Assembly: GCA_021234155.1 (NCBI GenBank)
Contig: JAJEKV010000092.1
Span: 1,930,561-1,994,560 of the forward strand
Length of the DNA stretch: 64,000 nt
Direction of reading: 5' to 3'
DNA from: Isoetes taiwanensis
Lineage: Eukaryota > Streptophyta > Lycopodiopsida > Isoetales > Isoetaceae
The position numbers were made by a program, and so were the translations under genes. A model generated the notes under the pieces. It worked only from the letters and a program-made list of their open reading frames with translations. It had not been told where the DNA came from and made no database searches. Positions 24,014-35,101 of this stretch are shown in pieces (within the stretch, counting starts at the first letter, position 1; each line of letters opens with the position of its first letter).

Positions 24014-24907
24014 ATCATAAAATTTCGCTAATCAATATAAATATACACTTCAAATATCAATAACATCAATAAGCTTAGAGCAAGCAATTATAATTTTTAT
24101 TTGGTGAGTAGTTTATTTCTTATGCTTGATCTGTTCTTTCATGTAGACTAACATTTTCCCTCTCCCTTCCCTCTTTTGTAGGATAATGGCAAGGTCAATT
24201 GTGTTGGAACAATTCCCCAGGTAGGTTGGACAAGCAAGTTATGATACGGTTTTGTAGGGCTATTGGGGAATGTGTCTTCCTGCTGCTAAGGGGATCTATT
24301 GGTTTGCTAAGATGAAAACATGGCTTTGCCAGATTAAAGCAGTCTGAATTATGACAAAGTTGTAAGGCTAGAACATGGCCAAGGGACCACTCTGGCTCCA
24401 CACAAGTCAAGAGATCTTCATAAACATTTTGATCACAAACTGGCAATCGATTTTGTACAATGGCTGCTTCATTGCAATAGGCTGAAGATACCCCATGGTT
24501 ACAAGGACCACACTTAGGCACATGATCTTCAATGTAAATACACAATGAGCCCTTTTGGAAAATACATTCGCATGTTTACATTTAAATTCATAACGAAGAT
24601 TTCCTTCTCATCTTGCTCATATCTTATTTTGTTGACCAATGAGCCATCTGCTACCTTAGCAATTTAGTTAGCATTTTCTGCAGGAATTGATGCTTTAAAG
24701 ACATTAAAAACATGGGAAAAACGTAGGTGGGTGTGCTTTAAACTCAGTAAGCCCAAGATGATATGGCATCGTTTAGCACACAATTAATTGATTTGGTTTA
24801 CGGCCAGCTAAGCAAATTGTGTTCTATATGCTTCATGTGACAATTTTGAACATTGTGCAATTGTCTAATCCTTTCTGCAAACAAATTTAAGGGAGGCTTC
24901 ATATTTT
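24014..24907. other. unassigned DNA
   Basis: No recognisable gene. A minus-strand frame at 24195-24545 is rich in Cys and His but has no regular spacing, and I do not recognise it. Confidence 0.35.
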
Positions 24908-25247
24908 TTGGGTTGCCCCTAGGTAAGCAAACCCTTGTTTATGTGGGCTGTTGGGCATATCCTAGGTATATGCTGGAATATACCTAGGATATGCTGTGAC
25001 TGCTCCAAACCTACTCTTACCTGTAAACTCTCGGTCACCATTGTTGCTGTGCGGCTGGTGTGGGAACTGGTGTTGGAAGAAGGGGGGAATTGGAAGAATT
25101 TATCTCCGGACTTGGCTTATCGGCTGGTGCATGACTGCACCCATCAGAAAGACTTGGATTCAGGTAAGCTCCTTCACTCTTTGATGATTCAAAACTGTCG
25201 TGATTCTGCTCCCTTCTTAGCCAACCATCTCATTCGTCTTTTAATGG
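24908..25247. repeat. second copy of the segmental duplication at 19431
   Basis: It is nearly identical to 19431-19827 but carries the foldback unit once and lacks the 54-bp internal segment. Here it continues into further PPR sequence, so this is likely the parental arrangement. Confidence 0.8.
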
Positions 25248-25860
25248 ATTGAAGCGAATAATACATTAAACATGCTTTCAAATCCAGACCGTTATTGATG
25301 GAATGCAATTATTTATGCTCATGCCAAGCCCAAAGATGGCGAGAGTTGTTTTTATAGTTGTATCATGAAATGCAAATTGCAGGCATTTCCACAGACAAAT
25401 TCACATTTTTGGCTCTCTTGAGAGCTTGCAACAGCTTGCCTAGCATCTCGTTCATGGGCAAATATTTGGCCTTGTTGTGAAGAATTCTTTGATTAATATG
25501 TATGCCAATATGGGAACTCAGAAGAAGCAGAGAGGGCGGTCAACATTTCTAAAAGCCCCAATGTGATATCATGGAATGCAATAATTGCAGGATTTGCTCA
25601 GCATGATCAAGACCACCTTGCACTAAGTTGTTTTACACATCATGGAATGCAATAATTGATAATTGCAGGATTTTCTCGGCATGATCAATTTTGGATTGCT
25701 TTGAAAGCATGCAAAGGGAAGGCACATATCCAAATGAATACACGTTCTCAAGCATTTTAAAAGCACGCAGCAATGCAGCAATAGACCTAGGCAGGGGCAT
25801 CCACAAGAGCATCATTAGAAGTGGACTTTGGCCTAAAAAGGTATTGCAACCTTTGAGAAT
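25080..25860 (+). pseudogene. PPR (PLS-class) pseudogene, copy 2 with several repeats
   Basis: Pieces in order on the plus strand are the opening with CTHQKDLDSGKLLHS, then GISTDKFTFLALLRAC, then NVISWNAIIAGFAQHD, and lastly REGTYPNEYTFSSILKA followed by GRGIHKSIIRSGL. These are successive L, S and P motifs of plant PPR proteins. Each lies in a different frame and short duplicated blocks (TGGAATGCAATAATTG) break the array, so the gene is dead. No E or DYW domain is seen. Confidence 0.7.
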
Positions 25861-27019
25861 AGCATTTTAAAATGCAATGGTAATGGATGATTAGGATTAG
25901 AAGATGGTCTATTTGGACAGTTTGCTGCTATAACATTTGAAACGACATAGGAGACTCAACTTCAAAACACTGAGTTAGATTTCAGACTTCATGCGAACCA
26001 AGCATTGCTGTTGTATCTTAGCAAACATTCATAAGTTCTAGACTTCACCTATGCAAGAACCTAGCAAACTGCTGCCCTTCGTCAAACTCAAAGCCTGTTG
26101 GTAGTGGCGCATGGCAACAATCAGAATAAAACCTAGACAACCAAAAATAAAAGTTATACATCAGATAGAAGATTGAAACAAGAACATTCCTCATATCAAA
26201 CCAAAGACGTGCAGATAGGCAGGTGTCTTTTCCTGTTGCAATCTCTGACAATGAATCTTGTATTTGCAGCAAGTACCTACATAAATTTGATCTGTATCGG
26301 TAATGTGGTTTGCAGAACGTATCCTTCCATTTTACCTTTCCCAAGATACTTCTGTCTTTTTGCATGAAAATTCTGATTTTCATGTCTCTGGTAGTATGTA
26401 CCAGTAAGATTTATAGTAGGAAAAGTTTTTTTCTTTTTTAGTCATATAGGGGGAAAACTTTTTCCATAAAATAACCCCTTCCATAAACTTTTTATAGTTA
26501 TGGCTATAATAACCATATTGAGAGTGTTTTATTTTCAGAATATGGACCTTCCGACTTACATAGAGTATAAATATGCAAAACATGAGAAATTACTTTGATA
26601 TTCCAAACTACAAAAAAAGATAGTCCTTACTTGAATGTCTGTATATCTTTGCCGCATGAAATACATATTCTTCAATGACATTTCGTTATACCACATTATA
26701 CAAAATCTGGCCAATGCCTATATCAAAAGTTTGAAAGGCAGAACAGTTGTTAAAAGAGATTTATTATCCTAGATAGTAGAATGGACACATAAGATGACAT
26801 GAAATGAAATGGTTTTTGAAAAGTCAAACTTACCACTGTACCCTTTCTATTTGCTTGCGTCTGCATTTTTTCTGCCTCTTTTAAATATGTGGCGAGCTAT
26901 AAGGCTGAGCCAATTATTGGCACGATATGCTAGGTGATTAATTTCTGCATTAGCTGGCCGGCATTTCAGTTCTTGATTTTTTTTTTTTTTGGTTATTAAT
27001 TATTTGATTTGGATATGGC
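25861..27019. other. unassigned DNA
   Basis: No recognisable gene on either strand. The frames at 26045-26583 overlap in opposite orientations without family motifs. Confidence 0.35.
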
Positions 27020-27791
27020 AGATACTCGGCTTGTTTGGCGCTGAGGTAGTTTATTAGTTTCCTTCAATGGCATTCAAGATTGTGATGCAGTGTCAAGCTG
27101 GTTTCTGGATGAATTATAGTTCCTAGACAATGATGTAGTGGCGACACTCACAAACAAAGACTTCGCAGCACACATTCTAGAAAATACTAAGGTATATCTT
27201 CTGCCACTAAAATTAAGCCAAAATTGTCCTTGCTTCTCACCTTATTTCATATAACTTTCCACTAATCAAACATTCTTGGATGTACGGGTCTTAGGCATAT
27301 TGAGATTGAATATAACTGCTGACAACAAGGTCGTCAAGACGTGCAATGCTTGCAATAAGGCAGTGTCGGACAGTCTCTGCGACACGTGTAGGAACGACGA
27401 CATGATAGATGAGTTAACAATGTTCGGCGATATCGATACTGCATCCAAGACGCTACATGTCATAGTGGTAGGAGCATTGCTTGACAAATTTCTTGGTTAC
27501 CCATTAGGAGGCGCATTAGCCACAATGAAGATAGATCCTCAATCATTGCACCAAAGCGTACTGAAGAGTCAGGGTAAATGCATGTTCGAGCTCAATCACG
27601 GACTCCAAATCATTGCATTCGTCAGACTAACAACACGACCCATAACTATTGAGCAACAAAAGACATGCCTTCACATTTCTAAGCAGCTTTCCTTGGCTTG
27701 CAACTTCCATGTATTTCATGCTATTAAATTCTTAGCAACCTTCTTCATTTTAAAATATCGAGTTCTTCCTTCGTACCCTCAACAAAATTGA
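27020..27791 (+). pseudogene. RPA1 C-terminal-like zinc-ribbon/OB-fold fragment, two exons
   Basis: After a candidate splice acceptor (TATGGCAG near 27021), a first exon piece contains SFNGIQDCD and LTNKDFAAHILENTK, interrupted by one stop. It ends at AAG/GTATAT near 27192. The next exon, after TCTTAG at 27295, reads CNACNKAVSDSLCDTC, a four-cysteine ribbon. DTASKTLHVIVVGALLDKFL and IIAFVRLTTRP follow, as in the C-terminal OB fold of RPA1 and its meiotic relative MEIOB. Those proteins bind single-stranded DNA. The in-frame stop and lack of upstream OB folds suggest a decayed or partial gene. Family assignment is tentative. Confidence 0.45.
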
Positions 27792-27847
27792 TATACAAAA
27801 CAATTCACAGTTCCTAAGTTCTTTTGCACCCCACTCCTCCTCTTACT

Positions 27848-27930
27848 TCCCGGAATCGAACCTCCCCCCCACAGGGTTGAACCCCCCCAAACCCCCCCGT
27901 GCCAACCACTGAGGGCGGGCATCGTTTGTG
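27848..27930 (-). repeat. tRNA-like head with A-box and B-box, SINE candidate
   Basis: Read on the minus strand, CCTCAGTGGTTGGCAC resembles a polymerase III A box and GGTTCGATTCC is a perfect B box, about 50 bp apart as in tRNAs. The stems cannot pair as a real tRNA and long G runs lie between them. It may be a tRNA-derived SINE promoter. It sits at the edge of a GC-rich island. Confidence 0.35.
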
Positions 27931-27999
27931 CTTTTAAACATCTTCCAATTCTTCATAGCACTTTAGTTCTTTAACCCCCCATCCACACCATACAACTTC

Positions 28000-28812
28000 A
28001 TGGCCGCTTTTGTAGCCCCTTGCCCAGACCCCCATTTGGAGGGAGACATTCCCCAACCCCGGCCCGGCCCCACCCCGGCCTCACCCCCACGGGAGAACGG
28101 GGGGGGGGCCGCCACAGCGGCGCCCCGGTCAGATAACAAAGACAGGGGAGAAACCTCTTCCATGAGGAGGGAAGCCCGGGCGAAGGCCCAATCTACGAGG
28201 TTGGCTCGGGAGATGGATGAAGGCTGCTCAGGCTCGACACAGGCGCAGACGGGGGCCATGAAACAGCTGGAGGAACAGATCGAGAATAACAGAACCCGGA
28301 TTGCAGGATTGACAGCAGAGATACAATCCTCAGCATCCCATGTGCTCAAAAGACAGTTGGCAGTGGAAAGGCAACGGGTTACAGACATGGAGACCCGCAT
28401 GCAGCAGTTAGAAGACGGGCTTCGCTTGGCCCACTTTGAGAGGCAACAGGATAAGCAGGGCCTTGCCGACTTGCGAGCTCGCGTGGATTCCCTCCTCACC
28501 ACCGTGGAGACTATGGCATGCGACAAGCAGGGTGTTGAGCAGGATACAGTGGCAACTATTTCAGGCGTCAAGTCGGAAGCTGAGGGGTATGCCACCGTGA
28601 TACAAAACGTCCGAGCCATCGTCGAAGCCAACCAGGCAGAGCTAAGAACCCTGCAGAGTAGGGCTGAGACACAAGATCAGGAGATCCAGGAGCTCAAAGC
28701 AACCATTGCCCAGCAAGGCAGCGGCCTCCGTGCTCAGGTCCATGAACACCTGCGGCACTGCACAAATGAGTTGGCCAGGCAGCAGAGATTCCAACATCCA
28801 TTTCACAGTTAA
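28000..28812 (+). CDS. coiled-coil protein of unknown role, possibly retroelement gag
   Basis: A 270-residue frame starts with a Pro/Gly-rich segment (to about residue 45), then a basic stretch. From about residue 85 to the end it is a long alpha-helical coiled coil rich in Gln, Glu, Arg and Leu (LEEQIENN, METRMQQLEDGL, LQSRAETQDQEIQEL). Codon use and GC content are far above the flanks and the island ends abruptly at 28812. No zinc knuckle, protease or membrane segment is seen. A coat-protein-like gag N-terminus or a truncated captured gene are both possible. I cannot name it. Confidence 0.45.
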   Translation: MAAFVAPCPDPHLEGDIPQPRPGPTPASPPRENGGGAATAAPRSDNKDRGETSSMRREARAKAQSTRLAREMDEGCSGSTQAQTGAMKQLEEQIENNRTRIAGLTAEIQSSASHVLKRQLAVERQRVTDMETRMQQLEDGLRLAHFERQQDKQGLADLRARVDSLLTTVETMACDKQGVEQDTVATISGVKSEAEGYATVIQNVRAIVEANQAELRTLQSRAETQDQEIQELKATIAQQGSGLRAQVHEHLRHCTNELARQQRFQHPFHS

Positions 28813-31419
28813 AAAATCTCTGGATTATGGGAAATGGACTTCTATGCTGCTATACTTTAAGGAGCAACATATGTTATCAGAGGGCATTGTATTGTATATC
28901 TTTCTCTTAGCTCACAATCCTGTAAAAGCAAGCAGTAGGAAGTCTTCGAATTGTTTTTCTAAACTGTTCATTTGCTGGCATATGCAGCATGTGAATAAGT
29001 TCAAATATGATAGAACAGGACATTATAAAACAAACTCAAGCAGAGCCTGAACAACTAGAATTTTTGAATAGCTAGAATAATCTTGAACAACTTATGAACA
29101 AACTCAGAAAAACAGCTTGATTTTAAACTTTTTCATTTGATATATTATTCCAAAATCACGCTTTTATTTCAAAAGCTTTGATTCTTTGAAGTATTTTGTA
29201 TAGAAGAGTCTTTCATATGTCTGTGTAATTGCTATATGTCTGTGTAATTGTTACTGAATTCACTTCTAAGAACCTGTGATCACCTGCATCAATATGGAAA
29301 GGAGATGCTTAGTGTCTGGATCTTAACTCGCATAGCCAATGACATCAAGCACCGTGCTGAAGGAACTGGTCTATCTAGAACAGAGCCGTTGACTCAGAAA
29401 GAAACAATTGAAGGTTTGCCATCCAGATTCATATCAAGTTGCTAAGGTTTTTACAAAATGGTATTTGCCATATTTATTCCACAGTGTAAATGACACAATG
29501 TTAATCGTCTGATGTAACATTGGCTTCCAGTATCTAACAATAGCATGGTTAAATCTGAGAAAGATAGCAGTAAGCCTCTGTTTACAAATGTGTGTGTGGG
29601 CAAGACAGTGGGTCATACCACTACCTAGACTGGAACTACACAAAATTGTAGGAATAAAGCTAGATAAGTGTTATAGCACCAGCTTTCTAAGAATAGAGCA
29701 ACAATGTGCTTTTGTGAGACAGCACTATTATTTAGATTGCTTGACTTCAACGCAATTGTTGAAGTACGTCTTATCTATCAGAAGGCTCTTAGTTATTATT
29801 GTATCATATAGTAATTAATGTAGGTGCCACAAGGTTTGCCACTAAAGCGTACACCATTAATTGACCAGCATTTATATATATTGATTAACAAATGATGGTT
29901 TTGCAGATGGTTTTGCAGACTGTACTATCACAAAGGATACATAGAAAAGGGAGAATATGGATTTTTGCAAACCGAAATTTATTTAGAATCCTCAGCCAGC
30001 ATAGGTTTGCATGCCCATAACTTCTGTCGTGTAGGTAATTAAATGTGCTTCAAGTGGCTCATATGGAACTTGATAATATCATGCTGCTATGGTAATCGTT
30101 TATTTTACAGCCATTTGAGGCTTAATATTAGGTCAATCTTATTGAGTATACTGAAATTGACTAGTAGTTCTTACAACATGCAGCTATCCTATTGAGTATA
30201 TTGAAACTGACTAACAATTCTCACAACATCTAACATGATGCATATAGGATTGGAATTTTAATTATTTAGCTTTAGACTAGACCTGCCTTGCTATATCACT
30301 TGAATATACAAACTCTGCAGTCATCTTCTTTCTGATGCATATAAAATTGGAATTTTAGTTGTGTATTTTTTTAAAGACTAGATGTGCTTGCAATATCTCT
30401 TCATATTCCATGCTACAAGAGAGAATGCATCAATGAATGCAATAGAGATTGCTATTTCTGTGAGAATGAGGATTTGTATACATGCTTTGCACATTGCTCA
30501 AAGTGCATAACAATTGTGTAGCAATTTTATAACTTTTATGGTAATGCAAAAGTTACTACATAATCCACTACATTGCATCCCTTTCCTCTCTTGGACAAAA
30601 ATCGTTGCATTTATATTTATTCTAATCTATGTCATTCATGTTGTTTTGAAGATACATAATTGCTCCCACCCATGTTGCTCCATGTCTACGAGTATCAAGT
30701 TGTTTTAAAGACACATGATTGCGACAAAAGGTCCCACCATGTTGCTTCATGTCTACAATTACCAAAATAAGCAGTGTCACGATATTATATTGCAATAAGC
30801 AATGTCGCCATAGTACGCTACATTCAATTATGAGAGACAATACTTTCTTTAAAGACGTCTATGAAGATATAAACTGCAAGAATGAAAAGCTTAATTACAA
30901 TGTTCAATCTAACATCTTAGCTAGAGAGAGCATTGTACCAAATGTTGCGGCTAAACTTACCATAAAATTGTCAAGATAGGAGTACCAATACAATGGGAAT
31001 ATCCATATTTGAACGTCCATAATAAAATAGTTATCAAATATGCAACTTCCTATCCATAATCAATTGGAGATGGCAAGCTTGACAAATCAATAAAACAATA
31101 GGCTAGCACAAATCTAACAACAAAAGACAATGCAGTGTAACATATCTATGTTATGATCTCAAAGGTTTTGTATCTTTATCAATAAATTCTCAAGCCCCTT
31201 GCCCCTGGGGGGGCATATTGTTTATTCTAACTGAAGATGAAGCAACAAGCTCTTTAAATTGTTACTAAAGCCCGGCAATGCCGGGCTATGTTATTAGTTG
31301 AATCGAATTGAAGTTTATGGTGATCTGTGGTATCAATACAAGAAGGAAAGGGAGCACAACAAGCTACTGCCTAGGATTAAGAAAGTCCGTCTCAAAGGGT
31401 ATTCGAAATAAAAAACTTA
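28813..31419. other. unassigned DNA with short diverged repeats
   Basis: No gene recognised. A frame at 29248-29445 looks protein-like without a known motif. Diverged tandem units occur at 30125-30400 (TATTGAGTATA and GATGCATATA blocks) and at 30645-30775 (CCATGTTGCT.CATGTCTAC). A strong 8-bp stem (AGCCCGGC/GCCGGGCT) lies at about 31270-31290. Confidence 0.4.
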
Positions 31420-31537
31420 ATGGACTCACTGAAGGGTGCCCTTCCTACACCTAAAATCTTTTCCACCCACCTAAATTCCTTCTCCTGTCCGCTTATGTTC
31501 GCGCATCTCTGTTCCTTATGCCTCCCATCCATGTTCC

Positions 31538-31800
31538 TTACATGGTGCAGTTTGAACTATGAGCACATGGTCGTGGAAGGAGGGGCACCTTATGGGCATT
31601 TTTGGACGAAAAACCATAGCAGCATGTACACAAGTCAGATTTCTTTAAAATCAAGCCTTGCATGGTGCGGTTTGAACTATGAGCGCATCATGGATGAAGG
31701 AAGGGCATCGGATGGGCTTTTTTGACAAAGAAAGCTACCCTACTTTGAGCATCCATAACAGCATATACATAAGTTAAATGTTTTTAAAGTCAAGATCGTT
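31538..31800. repeat. diverged tandem repeat of about 130 bp
   Basis: Two units share CATGGTGC(A/G)GTTTGAACTATGAGC, then GAAGG..GGGCA and CATA.CAGCAT.TACA.AAGT in the same order. The repeat is non-coding. A GGTCACCCTCCCCTA motif at 31905 resembles the end of the MITE at 12409. Confidence 0.6.
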
Positions 31801-32569
31801 GGATAGCTTAGAATACAAGCTGCTGAATGATACTAAACTTCTGCCATTTTGATATTTGTAACAAAAACTAAGTGTTTTGCTCATGAAATCTATGTTTGTG
31901 GTCACCCTCCCCTATTTTTCTAGTTGGAATTCAGCCATAGAAGTGCAGAGACCAATTTCTATGCACCATCATGGCCTCCATTTTTTGGCGAATTTGGTTC
32001 GAAGGTGGAGGCCTCCTTAGTTGCTGTCGATCCTAAAATTTGCATGCGCTATTGTGTTGTTGTCCAAGCAAAATGGCATTCCATGTTAAACTAGCACCTG
32101 CCACATATTTTAAAGAAGCATAGGTTGTTTATTTTTAATTTACATTCTCATATTTTGGTATTTTTCATATTTGCCCAAACTCGAGTGGAGGCTTCCTTGC
32201 AATTTGAGGTTATCCATGTCAAAACGAGATGAGTTTTGAGATTGCCCTCTGTTAAGGAGCAATTCTTTAGAGAGAGAGTGAGTCTTGGCATCTTGGAGTA
32301 TATTTTGGGTATATCTAAAGTTAAAGCTTCTGGTTCCTTTTTCGGTGGTAAAACCTTTTTAATATTCTTTTCAAGTAATTGTGGACTAAGGCTTTCGGTC
32401 TTTTGGATGCTAAAACGTTTTTAGATCTGCCAGAAAACTCATTCTATCACCCTCATCAATAAACCATTCTATGAAGCTAAGGCTATGCCTTCTTTCTTTT
32501 TCCTATTTCTATTTGATAGAGTATTTAGATAATGAAGAGATATAGAGAGATAAATAGAGGATCGTTTTT
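31801..32569. other. unassigned DNA
   Basis: No recognisable gene. The downstream end of the L1 fragment begins near 32570. Confidence 0.35.
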
Positions 32570-34114
32570 GAAAGACATGAAGCTTTATTAATCAGAAGAA
32601 ATTATAAATGTAGATTGGGGCTGAAAACCCAATAGAGAGATTGTCCAATAAAGGAAAATCATTTGCCACCTTGCAGCATAACATATCTAAACCCAGATAC
32701 GATTATTCTCGTCTTTTACTATTGAAGTTGGGTATACCTTCACAATACATTGCTTAACTTCAATGAGCACTTGAGCATCATGGGATATATTGCCCTTGAA
32801 AACGTAGAAATTTCTCCAGATTGACCAAATGATATACACTAAAGCCAAATGAAATGCCCTCTTTATCAGATTGTTCCAAGAACTGGGGTGCATTATACCT
32901 ACTGACTATTCAAGTTGCAATTGAAGAGACTCTAAAGCCATAACCAAGCTGGTCTAGCGTATTGACACAAGAAGAAACAATGCTCAATTTTCTCATCCCT
33001 CTGAGCATATTAAGGACATGTTGCAAGCACAGAGGACAAAATCCATGGACGAAGACATTGATGCACACATATCTGTAGATGACCTGCCACCTTAAAGCTA
33101 AAAATTTGGAATGGAGTAACTTATTCCAAACCCATTGCCCACCTGCTTCTTTTGATTCATTGGTACCAACAGCACCACTTTTGTGAGGAGGGCAACACCT
33201 CTGAAATAAAAAGGATCTTATACATAGAATGCACCAGATGCTCTGCTTTAACATTCTCATGAACCACCCAAATCTGGGAACCCATTACTTGTGGTACACG
33301 TGGAAGAATAACGACTACTTTTTGTCAAATTGCACGATACCATCTCAAGAGAAGGAACTTAGTCCACAATTCTTCCCATGTTAGCAATCATGTTTCATTA
33401 CACCATGCAGACATTGTAAGTGCACAAGCTAGCCTCCGATGTCGTTGTTTGGGGAGAGAGGGGAACTAATGACGTTAGAGGTGCCTCTGTTTGGTTATCG
33501 TCTAAAGCGATCCACCAACAACCATCTCCAATAAAAGTTCTTGCCATAGGATGGAGATGCAAAAGTGTGTGCACTGTCTTCCATGCATCAAATAGCTCTC
33601 TGAGAAAAGGAGAAGTTGAAAAAGAGAAGCGGATAAGCTGACAACGAATAGAATAAAGCCCAAAGAAACAATGGCTTGATAGATGGCGAACCAAAGGAGA
33701 TATAGATTTGCAAAGACTAGTACAGAAGCCATGAGCTTGGAGGCCCATCAACATTGTTCAAAATCATTCAGATCAACTTGGAAATTTAATACTTTACTTT
33801 GTGTAGAAGAAAATGGATCATCCCAAGCCCTCCACAGGGGTAAAATGCGCTTTGCCCAATTGACCTTGACATCGGCCCCTTCTTTTGTGCCATCCCAGAT
33901 AAAGTTCCTTATAATCCTAATGATAAGTTACATCTTCCCTTGTGGTGCCAGTATAATTGAAGCCATATATACATGTATGCCACTCAAAACGGATTTGTCT
34001 ACAGTAATCCGATGGCATTTGAAAGTGTGGCACGTTCTTGGGAAAAGCTTAGTGATAGACAGGGTGATAGATGGGGAGATATACGGGGTTGAAAGAATCT
34101 TCTTGAGCATCTAA
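32570..34114 (-). mobile_element. old L1-type LINE fragment, C-terminal part of ORF2
   Basis: On the minus strand, the segment past the reverse transcriptase appears as RNFIWDGTKEGADVKVNWAK followed by PLWRAWDDP. Then come a zf-RVT region (WNKLLHSKFLALRWQVIYR, GFCPLC) and a tail with SWNNLIKRAFHLA and YIIWSIWRNFYVFKG. The frames change repeatedly and stops are present. The RT palm itself is absent. It is unrelated in sequence to the younger L1 that begins at 34762. Confidence 0.7.
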
Positions 34115-34748
34115 ACATCTACATGTGACTATTGGATTTTAAGAATGCAATTTTTTATTTAAAAAATGTATTTTCTGATTTCTATATCTATTTTCTATTA
34201 TTGCATAATTTTCTATTTTCTGTTATTTGAAAAATGTAACTCACTATTTTATGTTATTGCATGATAAGCTGCCATCTTTTTCTAGCGAAAGCCCCCCACT
34301 TAAATGTGCCGTTTGAACTTACATGTGATGTGCTCATCTGAAAGACTTGTTGCTGTTTAGAACGTGGTTGTCCCCTCTTTTTTTGTTGCCTTGCCATAAC
34401 ATGGTCAGTTTGTTTGCTTGATGTTAAAGTGTCAAGAAATTGAGATACTAAAATTAATATTCCATACTATCATAATTTAAGTTCACATCCTAGTGGAGAT
34501 ACTTGGACATGCTTGTTTCTGCTTTTATCTTGTGCCACTGTTGAACCATGCCAAGTGCACAAGAATCTATACTTATGCCAAATGTGGTATATTTTATTGG
34601 CTCCATAGCAAAGGTTGGCAGTTTGACAGTCTTAAGCACATGGTAGAGCATTAGTTCTTTTATAGAACATGGTCCAAAAATTCATGTTAATATTATGACA
34701 TGACATTGGCATTGCCACAGATTAACATTAAAGCTTCATTCAAACTTG
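34115..34748. other. unassigned flank of the L1 insertion
   Basis: AT-rich DNA without recognised features, lying between the old L1 fragment and the target duplication at 34749. Confidence 0.4.
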
Positions 34749-34761
34749 GTATTATTAAAAG
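34749..34761. repeat. left target-site duplication of the L1 insertion
   Basis: GTATTATTAAAAG here is identical to 56260-56272, immediately after the poly(A) tail. A 13-bp duplication is typical of target-primed reverse transcription. Confidence 0.9.
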
Positions 34762-34762
34762 T

Positions 34763-35025
34763 TCTATTAAAAGTTTTGCCAAGTTCTGGAACTTGGCAGT
34801 TCCAGAACGGGCTTTTAGAATCTGGACATAGTTGGATATTTTGCAGGAAATTCCTAATAGTGTCGAGTATGAGGACATCTATGGTGACAACAAAATTCTT
34901 AACCTGGTCTGGAGCGGGCTCCCCCTTCCTTGCACAGTATGTGGACTGAGATTGCATGGGGGAGGGGTCTGTCAGAGTAGATGGATTGGAAAGACTACAC
35001 TTAAAAAAAAACAAACATCATGAGG
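34763..35025 (+). pseudogene. L1 ORF1, N-terminal remnant with CCHC knuckle
   Basis: One frame gives FAKFWNLAVPERAFRIW, a stop, then LDILQEIPNSVEY and VWSGLPLP. The knuckle C-TV-C-GLRL-H-GGGV-C (34931-34972) is an exact CX2CX4HX4C. Plant L1 ORF1 proteins bind RNA through this knuckle. The start codon region is missing and the frame must shift to reach the downstream ORF1 part at 35102. Confidence 0.7.
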
Positions 35026-35101
35026 GAGAGGTTCATGGCCATTACAAAACAACCAGAATAATAATAATCTTGGAGAAGACAGAGAAAAACAGGGCTGGAG
35101 C

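Noticed and set aside
27848-27930. A functional tRNA gene on the minus strand
   Set aside because: The B-box arm is good, but the T stem, anticodon stem and acceptor stem cannot pair, and long G runs replace the anticodon region. Kept only as a SINE-head candidate.
28000-28631. Long minus-strand frame (222 codons) opposite the coiled-coil ORF
   Set aside because: It is a GC-rich shadow: rich in Ser, Cys and Arg with no helical or domain pattern, while the plus frame has a clear heptad-like composition.
33398-33754. Opposing long frames at 33.4-33.8 kb as separate genes
   Set aside because: They lie in the body of the old minus-strand L1 fragment and have no independent family motif.
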